In this document: positions 1 through 6,423 of the stretch, piece by piece
How positions within the stretch are numbered: position 1 is the first letter of the stretch
Layout: the number at the start of each line of letters is the position of its first letter
Assembly: GCA_003476595.1 (NCBI GenBank)
Contig: DMTU01000328.1
Location: 13,689 to 20,239, forward strand
Source of the DNA: Acidimicrobiaceae bacterium
Lineage (GTDB): Bacteria; Actinomycetota; Acidimicrobiia; Acidimicrobiales; Salinilacustritrichaceae
DNA length: 6,551 nucleotides
Reading direction: 5' to 3'
Made by a program: the position numbers and the translations under genes
Notes under the pieces: generated by a model
The model's input: the letters and a program-made list of their open reading frames with translations, nothing else
Database searches by the model: none
What the model was told of the DNA's origin: nothing

Positions 1-38
1 CACCCACGGCCGCCCCACCCACGGCCGCCCCACCCACG
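1..38 (+). repeat. 15-bp tandem repeat, about 2.5 copies, in the FtsL N-terminal reading frame
   Basis: The unit ACCCACGGCCGCCCC occurs perfectly at 2-16 and 17-31, followed by a partial third copy ACCCACG at 32-38. Base 1 is C, which fits the end of another unit, so the array may continue to the left. The length is a multiple of three, so in the FtsL frame it encodes a THGRP pentapeptide repeat and changes in copy number would not shift the frame. Confidence 0.85.
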
Positions 39-541
39 ACGGTGCGGTCGCCCCGGCCCGCCGACCGGAGCACCGCCGCGGCCAGCACCTGCGCCCGGTG
101 GAGCGCCCGCGCCCGAAGCGCTCACCGGCGGTCCCGGCCCTCGTCGGCGTCGGCATGGTCATCGCCGCCCTGCTCGGCCTCGCCGGCATGCACGCCCTGC
201 TCATCGGTGGCCAGGTCCGCCTCGACGCCATGCGCAGCGACGTCGCCGCCGAGAACGAGGCCATCCGCCGACTCGAGCTGCGGGTGGCCGAGCTCGAGTC
301 CCCCGACCGCGTCCTCGACGCAGCTCGGGACCGCCTCGGGATGGTGCTGCCGACCGAGGTCGGCTACCTCCTCCCCGTCGGCCTCGACGGGGCCCCGGCC
401 GAGCCCGTCCGCGTCGAGCCCGCCACCGCCCACGCGGCCGAGACCGAGGCCGACGACGTGGCTGCTGCCGAGGCCGACGCCGCCGACGATCCGACCGAGC
501 TCGCCGCCGACCAGCTGTCCGAGGGAGGACGGGAGGAGTGA
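2..541 (+). CDS. ftsL: FtsL-like cell division protein (septum formation initiator type), 5' end probably outside window
   Basis: Small bitopic membrane protein of the divisome. FtsL-family proteins pair with FtsB/DivIC-like partners and control the FtsW-FtsI synthase. Counting from GTG at 98 (147 aa): basic N-terminus, one membrane segment at about residues 12-36, a coiled-coil-like heptad stretch at about 39-67, then the family motif SPDRV (68-72) and LGMVLPTEVGYL (80-91), followed by an acidic Ala-rich tail of about 50 residues. The frame is open without a stop from base 2. Between 2 and 97 it has no ATG, GTG or TTG, and GTG 98 has no Shine-Dalgarno sequence. The upstream codons read HLRPVE just before the basic stretch, which resembles the pre-membrane region of actinobacterial FtsL. 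I therefore infer that the true start lies upstream of the window, giving at least 179 aa; GTG 98 is the alternative. The stop overlaps ftsI by 4 bases. The family call rests on topology, the LGM motif and the position before ftsI, because FtsL sequences are weakly conserved. Confidence 0.82.
   Translation, partial: THGRPTHGRPTHDGAVAPARRPEHRRGQHLRPVERPRPKRSPAVPALVGVGMVIAALLGLAGMHALLIGGQVRLDAMRSDVAAENEAIRRLELRVAELESPDRVLDAARDRLGMVLPTEVGYLLPVGLDGAPAEPVRVEPATAHAAETEADDVAAAEADAADDPTELAADQLSEGGREE
523..537 (+). promoter_or_regulatory. Duplicated Shine-Dalgarno sequence before ftsI
   Basis: GGGAGGA occurs twice, at 523-529 and 531-537, separated by a single C. The first copy ends 8 bases before the GTG at 538, good spacing for ribosome binding; the second abuts the start codon. 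This supports GTG 538 as the ftsI start and lies inside the last codons of ftsL. Confidence 0.7.
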
Positions 542-2601
542 GCTGGGGTCCGATCGACCCCGACTGGGGCGAGGGTTGGGAGGACTTCGACACCGATCCC
601 TTCGCCGAGGAGCCGCGGCACCCCGGCCGGGGTGGGGCGCGAGCGCCGCGCACCGCCACCGTCCACCGCCTGCCGCGCCCGCGGCCGGGCCGACGCGGCG
701 TCCCGCTCGACCGCTCCCTCACCGCCCCGCGCCCGAGCGCACCGCCGACGGGCCGCCCGGTGGCCCGCCGGAGCCCCGCGCCGGCCCACCGCCTCCCGGA
801 CCCGGCCTGGCCGGCCCCGACCGCGGCGCACACGGTGCACGACATCGACACCAGCCACGCCCGGGCCGCCCGCGGTGGCGGTGGTGGTGGCCGACCGCCG
901 CGCCGGCCGGCCTCGCGCCCCGCGGCCCGTCCCGAGCGGCGGAGCATGGCCCTCAAGGCCCTCCTCGCCGTGCTCCTGCTCGCCGTGGTCGGCAAGCTCG
1001 TGCACGTCCAGGTCCTCGAGCCGGACCGCTTCGTCGAGGTCGGCCAGTCCCAGCGGCTGCGCACGGTGCAGCTGGACGCGGACCGTGGTCGCATCCTGGA
1101 CCGGGAGGGCCACGACCTCGCCCTGTCGGTGCTGCGGCCCACCGTCTTCGCCGATCCGAGCCAGATCGAGGACCCCCTCGCCACCGCCCGCCGGCTCGCC
1201 CCCGTCCTCGGGATGGAGCGGGCCGAGCTCGCCGACATCCTCGACGACGACGGCCGCTTCGCCTACCTGTCCCGCCGCATCGACGACGACGTGGCCGCCC
1301 GGGTGGTCGAGCTCGACCTGGCCGGCATCCACCTGCTGGAGGAACCGGCCCGGTTCACGCCGTCGGAGGAGCTGGCCCGCGCCATCATCGGCCGGGTGGC
1401 GCCCGACCAGACCGGCGCGACCGGGATGGAGCTGCTCTACGACGAGGTCCTCACCGGCACGCCGGGCGAGGTGACCTACGAGCGGGCCCGCGACGGCGGC
1501 ACCATCGCGGCGGCCGGCCAGTCCCGCATCGCCCCGCGCGCCGGCAGCGACGTCGTCCTCACGCTGGACCGCAGCCTGCAGTACGAGACCGAGCGCGTCC
1601 TGGCCGAGCAGGTGGACGCCCTCGGCGCCAAGGGCGGCACCGTGATCATCAGCCAGCCCGAGAGCGGCGAGATCCTGGCGCTGGCCAACATCACGCGCAA
1701 CACCGACGACGAGATCATCACCGCCGGCGCCAACCGGGCCGTGATCGACGTGTTCGAGCCCGGATCGGTGAACAAGGTCATCACCATCGCCGCCGCCCTG
1801 GAGGAGGGCCTGGTCACGCCCGACACCGAGCTGGTCGTGCCCGACAGCCTCCAGGTGTCCGACCACCGCTTCTCCGACGACCACGAGCACCCGACGGTGC
1901 CGATGACGGTGACCGAGATCCTGGCCCAGTCCTCCAACGTCGGCACGATCATGCTCGCCCAGGACCTCGGCAAGGAGCGCATCGACCAGTACCTGCGGTC
2001 CTTCGGCTTCGGCTCGAAGTCCGCGCTCGGCTTCCCGAACGAGTCGCCGGGCATCCTCCTGCCGCCGGAGAACTGGTCCGGCACCTCGATCGGCTCCATC
2101 CCGATCGGCCAGGGCATCGCCGTGACCGCCATGCAGATGCTGGACGCCTACAACATCATCGCCAACGACGGCCTCCACATCCCGGCCCGCCTCGTGGCGG
2201 CCACGGTCGACGCCGACGGGCGGCGCAACCCCGTCGACGTGGGCGAACCCCGTCGGGTCGTGTCGGCCGAGACCGCGCAGCAGGTGCGGGACATGCTCGT
2301 CCAGGTCGTCGACGCCGGCACCGGCGAGAACGCCCAGGTGGCCGGCTACTCGGTGGGGGGCAAGACCGGTACCGCCCGCAAGCCCCAGGACACCGGGACC
2401 TACCGCGACGCGGCCGGGAACTACCACTACGTCGCCGCCTTCACCGGCATGGTTCCCGCCGAGGACCCCGCGTTGTCCATCATCGTGGCCATCGACGAGC
2501 CCACTGCCACCATCTACGGCGGCTCCGCCGCCGCTCCCGTCTTCGCCGACCTGGCGAAGTTCGCGCTGAACCGCTTCCGGATCCCCCCGGCAGGTTCGTG
2601 A
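538..2601 (+). CDS. ftsI: Division-specific class B penicillin-binding protein (peptidoglycan D,D-transpeptidase FtsI/PbpB)
   Basis: A 687-aa class B PBP that cross-links septal peptidoglycan outside the membrane, partnered with the glycosyltransferase FtsW. Domains seen: a cytoplasmic tail (1-136) that starts acidic and Trp-rich and becomes Pro/Arg-rich, with a Gly6 run at 113-118; one membrane anchor at about 138-158; a PBP dimerisation domain opening with RGRILDR (183-189); then the transpeptidase domain. The catalytic triad motifs are complete: SVNK with nucleophile Ser410 and Lys413, SSN at 465-467, and KTG at 609-611. The protein ends just after the transpeptidase domain, so there are no PASTA repeats. 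GTG 538 is chosen for its strong Shine-Dalgarno sequence and the GTGA overlap with ftsL. ATG 946 (residue 137) could give a 551-aa protein lacking the tail, but codon use before it remains coding-like with G/C third positions. The long basic tail resembles that of mycobacterial PbpB. The gene overlaps murE by 1 base. Confidence 0.96.
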   Translation: MSWGPIDPDWGEGWEDFDTDPFAEEPRHPGRGGARAPRTATVHRLPRPRPGRRGVPLDRSLTAPRPSAPPTGRPVARRSPAPAHRLPDPAWPAPTAAHTVHDIDTSHARAARGGGGGGRPPRRPASRPAARPERRSMALKALLAVLLLAVVGKLVHVQVLEPDRFVEVGQSQRLRTVQLDADRGRILDREGHDLALSVLRPTVFADPSQIEDPLATARRLAPVLGMERAELADILDDDGRFAYLSRRIDDDVAARVVELDLAGIHLLEEPARFTPSEELARAIIGRVAPDQTGATGMELLYDEVLTGTPGEVTYERARDGGTIAAAGQSRIAPRAGSDVVLTLDRSLQYETERVLAEQVDALGAKGGTVIISQPESGEILALANITRNTDDEIITAGANRAVIDVFEPGSVNKVITIAAALEEGLVTPDTELVVPDSLQVSDHRFSDDHEHPTVPMTVTEILAQSSNVGTIMLAQDLGKERIDQYLRSFGFGSKSALGFPNESPGILLPPENWSGTSIGSIPIGQGIAVTAMQMLDAYNIIANDGLHIPARLVAATVDADGRRNPVDVGEPRRVVSAETAQQVRDMLVQVVDAGTGENAQVAGYSVGGKTGTARKPQDTGTYRDAAGNYHYVAAFTGMVPAEDPALSIIVAIDEPTATIYGGSAAAPVFADLAKFALNRFRIPPAGS
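874..891 (+). repeat. Short GGN codon run encoding six glycines in FtsI
   Basis: Six consecutive glycine codons (GGT GGC GGT GGT GGT GGC) encode residues 113-118 in the cytoplasmic tail of the PBP, between Arg residues and about 20 residues before the membrane anchor. It is probably a flexible linker and is a simple-sequence tract able to vary by whole codons. Confidence 0.6.
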
Positions 2602-4043
2602 TGCTGCTGTCGCGCGCGGCCGCAGGCCTCGCCGACGCCGGCATCGACCACGAGGTGCGCGGCGACGTCGAGATCTCCGGCGTCGTCCACCGCACCGACA
2701 CGGTCCTCGCCGGTGTCCTGTTCTGCTGCGTGCCGGGCAGCCGCGTCGACGGCCACGACCTGGCCGCCGACGTGGTCGACGCCGGCGCGGCCGCCCTCCT
2801 CGTCGAGCGCCCCCTCGCCGTCGACGTGCCCCAGGTGGTGGTGCCGTCGGTGCGCGCCGCGATGGGGCCGGTCGCCGCCCGCTACTGGGGGGACCCGAGC
2901 CGGGACCTCGACGTCATCGGCATCACCGGCACGAACGGCAAGACCACGACGGTGGCCATCCTGCGCGCTGTGCTCGAGGCCGCCGGCCGCCGGTGCGAGG
3001 TCGTGGGCACGCTCACGTCCCGGCCCGGCTGGCCGCCGACGACCCCGGACGCCCCCGAGCTCCAGGCCCAGCTGGCCACCTGGCGCGACGAAGGGGTCGA
3101 GGCGGTGGCGATGGAGGTCTCCTCCCACGCGCTGGTCATGGGCCGCGTCGACGGGACCTGGTTCCGCGCCACCGGGTTCACGACCCTCGGCCACGACCAC
3201 CTCGACCTCCACGGCGACATCGAGTCCTACTTCGAGGCCAAGGCGTCGCTGTTCCGCCCCGACCGCACGAGCCGGGCGGCGATCCGGGCCGACGACGAGT
3301 GGGGTGCCCGGCTGATCGAACGGGTCGAGGGCACCGACGTGGTCGTCCACCCCTACCGCCTGGCCGACGCCGAGGGCCTCGCCCCGGCCGGCACCGGCTC
3401 CCGCTTCACCCTGCGCGGCGTCCCGGTCGAGCTGCCACTGGCCGGACGCCACAACGTGGCCAACGCCCTGTGCGCCGCCGCCATCGCCGACTGGCTCGAC
3501 ATCGACCCGGACACGGTCGCGCGCGGCCTGGCCGCCGTCCCCACCGTCGCCGGCCGGTTCGAGCGCGTCGACGAGGGGCAGTCCTTCACCCTGGCCGTGG
3601 ACTACGCCCACACGCCCGACGCCCTCCAGACCGTGCTCGACGCGGCCCGGGAGCGAGCCGAGGCGAGCGGCGGCCGGGTGCTGGTGGTCTTCGGCTGCGG
3701 TGGCGACAAGGACCGGGCCAAGCGGCCGGAGATGGGCCGCATCGCCGCAGCATCTGCTGACGTGGTGGTCGTGACCAACGACAACCCCCGCTCGGAGGAC
3801 CCCGCAGCCATCGCCGCCGAGATCGTCGCCGGCATCCCGGACGGCCCGGCGCGGGCCGAGGTCCGCACCATCCTGGACCGTGCGGAGGCCATCCACCACG
3901 CAGCGCGCGAGGCGGGGGACCATGACGTGGTGGTGATCGCCGGCAAGGGCCACGAGACGACCCAGACCTTCGCCGACCGGGTCGTGGAGTTCGACGACCG
4001 GGTCGTCGCGGCCGCGGCGCTGCGCGAGGTGCTGGGCCGGTGA
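2601..4043 (+). CDS. murE: UDP-MurNAc-L-Ala-D-Glu : meso-diaminopimelate ligase (MurE)
   Basis: A cytoplasmic ATP-dependent Mur ligase of 480 aa that adds the third residue of the peptidoglycan stem peptide. The three domains are visible. The ATP loop GITGTNGKTTT is at 107-117. TTPDAPELQ (from 147) and EVSSHAL (172-178) follow, then DHLD (199-202) and the probable carbamylated Lys214 in AKASLF. The C-terminal domain has GCGGDKDRAKRPEMG, DNPR (394-397) and KGHE (449-452). DNPR is the known signature for meso-DAP rather than lysine. ATG 2601 overlaps the ftsI stop by one base (TGATG), with a weak GGCAGG at 2589-2594; the adjacent in-frame GTG at 2598 would add one residue and give a GTGA overlap. 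Odd points: the usual DSR of the UDP-binding N-terminal domain reads RTD (31-33), and the usual TNL before DHLD reads TTL (194-196). The 3' end overlaps mraY by 4 bases, leaving no murF. Confidence 0.95.
   Translation: MLLSRAAAGLADAGIDHEVRGDVEISGVVHRTDTVLAGVLFCCVPGSRVDGHDLAADVVDAGAAALLVERPLAVDVPQVVVPSVRAAMGPVAARYWGDPSRDLDVIGITGTNGKTTTVAILRAVLEAAGRRCEVVGTLTSRPGWPPTTPDAPELQAQLATWRDEGVEAVAMEVSSHALVMGRVDGTWFRATGFTTLGHDHLDLHGDIESYFEAKASLFRPDRTSRAAIRADDEWGARLIERVEGTDVVVHPYRLADAEGLAPAGTGSRFTLRGVPVELPLAGRHNVANALCAAAIADWLDIDPDTVARGLAAVPTVAGRFERVDEGQSFTLAVDYAHTPDALQTVLDAARERAEASGGRVLVVFGCGGDKDRAKRPEMGRIAAASADVVVVTNDNPRSEDPAAIAAEIVAGIPDGPARAEVRTILDRAEAIHHAAREAGDHDVVVIAGKGHETTQTFADRVVEFDDRVVAAAALREVLGR
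4026..4030 (+). promoter_or_regulatory. Shine-Dalgarno sequence for mraY
   Basis: GAGGT at 4026-4030 lies 9 bases before the GTG at 4040, inside the last codons of murE. It supports the GTG start and the GTGA overlap with the murE stop. Confidence 0.55.
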
Positions 4044-5071
4044 TCCCCCTCCTGATCGCCGCAGGCGTGTCGCTGATGGTGTCCCTCGTCGGCACCCGCT
4101 ACCTCATCGACTGGCTCACCGCCCACCAGATCGGCCAGCCCATCCACGAAGACGTCGAGGGCCACGTCACCAAGGCGGGCACGCCGACGATGGGCGGCGT
4201 CGCCTTCGTCATCGCCGCCCTCGCCGGCTACCTCGCCGCGCACGTCCGCTCCGGGCTGGTCTTCACCCGCACCGGCCTCATCGTGATGGCCACCATCCTC
4301 GGGGCCGGCATCGTCGGTGCCCTCGACGACTGGATCAAGGTGTCGCGGGAGCGGAACCTCGGGCTGTCGAGCCGGGCCAAGATGCTCGGCCTGCTCGTGG
4401 TCGCCGTCGGCTTCGTCGTCGCGATGCTGACGCTCACCGACGTCCACACCACCATCTCCTTCACCCGCTTCGACTCGCCCGGCTTCGACATCCCCGACTG
4501 GACCTGGGCGATCTGGGCGATGCTCCTGCTCGCCGGAACCACCAACGCGGTCAACCTCACCGACGGCCTCGACGGCCTCGCCGCCGGGTCGTCGATCTTC
4601 GCCTTCATCACCTTCATCGTCGTCGGCTTCTGGGCGTTCCGGCACCCGGACGTGTACCAGGTGGAGCACGCCCTGGACCTCGCCGTCGTGGCGGCCGCCA
4701 TGCTCGGAGGCGTCACCGGGTTCCTCTGGTGGAACGCCAACCCGGCCCGCATCTTCATGGGCGACACCGGTGCCCTCGCCATCGGTGCCGCCCTCGCGTG
4801 CCTGGCGCTGACGACCAACACCCAGCTGCTGCTCCCGGTGATCGGGTTCCTGTTCGTCCTCGAGACCGTGTCGGTGATGCTGCAGGTCACCCGCTTCCGG
4901 CTCACCGGCAAGCGGTTCTTCCGGATGGCGCCGATCCACCACCACTTCGAGCTGGGCGGCTGGCCGGAGACCACGGTCATCATCCGCTTCTGGATCATGG
5001 CCGGCCTCGCCACCGCGCTCGCGCTCGGCATGTTCTACGCCGACTACATCGGCACCGGCGGCCTCGACTGA
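4040..5071 (+). CDS. mraY: Phospho-N-acetylmuramoyl-pentapeptide transferase (MraY, lipid I synthase)
   Basis: A polytopic membrane enzyme of 343 aa that transfers phospho-MurNAc-pentapeptide from UDP to undecaprenyl phosphate, forming lipid I. About ten hydrophobic segments can be read, from residues 3-23 to 315-335, matching the family. Signature motifs are all present: KAGTPTMGGV (45-54), DDWIK with Asp96-Asp97, NAVNLTDGLDGLA (169-181), FMGDTG with Asp242, and the HHH motif at 300-302 followed by Phe-Glu. The segment before KAGTPTMGG reads IHEDVEGH (35-42), where the family usually has an R-x-D-G-P-x-x-H form; the Gly-Pro seems replaced by a single Val. The start is GTG 4040 (GTGA overlap with murE, Shine-Dalgarno GAGGT upstream). 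The stop overlaps murD by 1 base. Length is close to the usual 320-360 aa. Confidence 0.97.
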   Translation: MIPLLIAAGVSLMVSLVGTRYLIDWLTAHQIGQPIHEDVEGHVTKAGTPTMGGVAFVIAALAGYLAAHVRSGLVFTRTGLIVMATILGAGIVGALDDWIKVSRERNLGLSSRAKMLGLLVVAVGFVVAMLTLTDVHTTISFTRFDSPGFDIPDWTWAIWAMLLLAGTTNAVNLTDGLDGLAAGSSIFAFITFIVVGFWAFRHPDVYQVEHALDLAVVAAAMLGGVTGFLWWNANPARIFMGDTGALAIGAALACLALTTNTQLLLPVIGFLFVLETVSVMLQVTRFRLTGKRFFRMAPIHHHFELGGWPETTVIIRFWIMAGLATALALGMFYADYIGTGGLD

Positions 5072-6423
5072 TGGCCCCGCCCCGACGCCTCGACGGCGTG
5101 CCCGACCGCGTGCTGCTGGTGGGCTTCGGCCTGACCAACCAGGCCGTGGCCGCAGCGCTGCTCGCCCGCGGCCACCACGTCACGGTCACCGACGACGCGC
5201 CGTCGGACGCGACGAAGGCCACCGCCGACCGCGTCGGTGTCTCCCTGGTCGTCGCCCCCGACGACACGGCGCTCGACGCCATGGTCGCCGACGCCGACCT
5301 GGTCGTCCCCTCGCCCGGGCTGCCCGACCAGCACCCGGTGTTCGCCAGCGCGGCCGCGCACGGCACCACGTCGGTCACCGAGCTCGACCTCGCCGCGGTC
5401 TGGGACGAGCGCCCGATCGTGGCCATCACCGGCACCAACGGCAAGACGACGGTCACCACGATGGTCACCGCGATGCTCGACGCCGCCGGCATCGCGTGCG
5501 TCGACGCCGGCAACAACGACCTGCCCCTCGTCGCCGCCATCGACGACCCGGGCCCCGAGTGGTTCGTGGTCGAAGCGTCCTCGTTCCGCCTCGGCCGCAC
5601 CCACGGCTGGGCCCCCCGGGTCGCGACCTGGCTCAACCTCGCCCCCGACCACCTCGACGTGCACGCCACCCACGCCGACTACGAAGCCGCCAAGGCCCGC
5701 ATCTGGGCCTCGCAGGCGAGCACCGACGTCGCCGTGGGCAACCTCGACGATCCCGTCGTGGCCCGCCACCTCGCCGCCGCGCCGGCCCGCCACGTGTCCT
5801 GGTCCACCTCGGACCCCGCCGCCGACTACCGCCTCGCGGGGGGCCATCTGGTGGGGCCGGGTGGGACCATCGTCGCGGCCGCCGACCTGCCCCGCGCCCT
5901 GGACCACGACATCTCCAACGCCCTCGCCGCCGCCGCCACCGCCGAGGCGGCCGGCTGCCCGACCGACGCCATCCGCCAGGTGCTGGTCGGCTTCGGTCCG
6001 CTGCCGCACCGGGTGGCGCCAGTCGCCACCGTCGACGGCACCACCTACTACGACGACTCCAAGGCCACCGTGCCCCACGCCACCCTCGCCGCGGTCCGGG
6101 GCTTCGACTCCGTCGTCCTCATCGCCGGCGGGCGCAACAAGGGCCTCGACCTCGGCACCCTCGCCGAGGGCGTCGACCACGTCCGGGCCGTGGTGGCCAT
6201 CGGCGAAGCCGCCCCCGAGATCGCCGCGGCGTTCGACGAGCTCCGCCCGGTCGAGGTGGCCGGCTCGATGCCCGAGGCGGTCGCCGCCGCCGCCCGCCTG
6301 GCCCAGCCCGGCGACGCCGTCCTGCTCTCACCGGCCTGCGCGTCGTTCGACTGGTACGCCAGCTACGCCGCCCGCGGCGACGACTTCGCCGCCGCCGTCC
6401 ACGCCCTCGAGGAGACCCCATGA
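5071..6423 (+). CDS. murD: UDP-N-acetylmuramoyl-L-alanine : D-glutamate ligase (MurD)
   Basis: A cytoplasmic ATP-dependent Mur ligase of 450 aa that adds D-Glu to UDP-MurNAc-L-Ala. The N-terminal Rossmann-like domain has GFG (18-20) and SPGLP (81-85). The central domain has the ATP loop ITGTNGKTT (119-127), EASSFRL (168-174), NLAPDHLD (189-196) and the probable carbamylated Lys208 in EAAKARI. The C-terminal domain has LPHRV (311-315), DDSKAT (328-333), IAGGRNKGLDL (351-361), LSPACASFD (419-427) and Arg435-Gly436. EASSF, SKAT, LPHR and SPACASFD together separate MurD from MurC, MurE and MurF. Two positions differ from the common consensus: EASSFQ reads EASSFR (Arg173), and SKATN reads SKATV (Val334). 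The start is ATG 5071, which overlaps the mraY stop (TGATG) with no clear Shine-Dalgarno sequence, suggesting translational coupling; the frame is open further upstream within mraY, but that part is not MurD-like. Confidence 0.96.
   Translation: MAPPRRLDGVPDRVLLVGFGLTNQAVAAALLARGHHVTVTDDAPSDATKATADRVGVSLVVAPDDTALDAMVADADLVVPSPGLPDQHPVFASAAAHGTTSVTELDLAAVWDERPIVAITGTNGKTTVTTMVTAMLDAAGIACVDAGNNDLPLVAAIDDPGPEWFVVEASSFRLGRTHGWAPRVATWLNLAPDHLDVHATHADYEAAKARIWASQASTDVAVGNLDDPVVARHLAAAPARHVSWSTSDPAADYRLAGGHLVGPGGTIVAAADLPRALDHDISNALAAAATAEAAGCPTDAIRQVLVGFGPLPHRVAPVATVDGTTYYDDSKATVPHATLAAVRGFDSVVLIAGGRNKGLDLGTLAEGVDHVRAVVAIGEAAPEIAAAFDELRPVEVAGSMPEAVAAAARLAQPGDAVLLSPACASFDWYASYAARGDDFAAAVHALEETP
6409..6414 (+). 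promoter_or_regulatory. Shine-Dalgarno sequence for the gene after murD
   Basis: GAGGAG at 6409-6414 lies 5 bases before ATG 6420, inside the end of murD. It supports that start codon and the ATGA overlap. Confidence 0.55.

Noticed and set aside
1..38. The terminal 15-bp repeat as a CRISPR or mobile-element end
   Set aside because: Units are directly adjacent without spacers, are a multiple of three, and sit in a coding frame; there is no inverted repeat or transposase.
364..2427. A 687-aa minus-strand frame opposite ftsI
   Set aside because: Composition is Gly/Asp/His/Val repeats typical of the antisense of GC-rich coding DNA, and no recognisable domain is present. The + strand has all PBP motifs. 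Its equal length to FtsI is a coincidence.
42..2600. A long + strand frame running from GTG 42 through ftsL and ftsI into MurE, suggesting a 1333-aa fusion protein
   Set aside because: Only the part from 2601 matches a family (MurE). The upstream part is out of frame with FtsL and FtsI, is an Arg/Pro/Ala-rich low-complexity translation, and is open because stops are rare at this GC content.
2598..2600. GTG 2598 as the murE start
   Set aside because: It is in frame and would give a GTGA overlap like the other junctions, but it only adds one residue before ATG 2601. ATG is preferred by default; this cannot be settled from sequence alone.
4026..4045. A possible degraded murF remnant at the murE-mraY boundary
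   Set aside because: MurE keeps its normal C-terminal motifs to the end (KGHE at 449-452, stop about 30 residues later), and MraY starts at once with its first helix, so no extra sequence remains.
3602..4945. A 447-aa minus-strand frame crossing the murE-mraY junction
   Set aside because: It lies opposite two well-supported genes, has a low-complexity Glu/Gly/Asp/His translation, and no start signal or domain is seen.
4729..5070. An N-terminal extension of MurD reaching back into mraY
   Set aside because: The open frame continues upstream, but the translation is Arg/His/Pro-rich and unlike MurD; the MurD Rossmann region begins shortly after ATG 5071.
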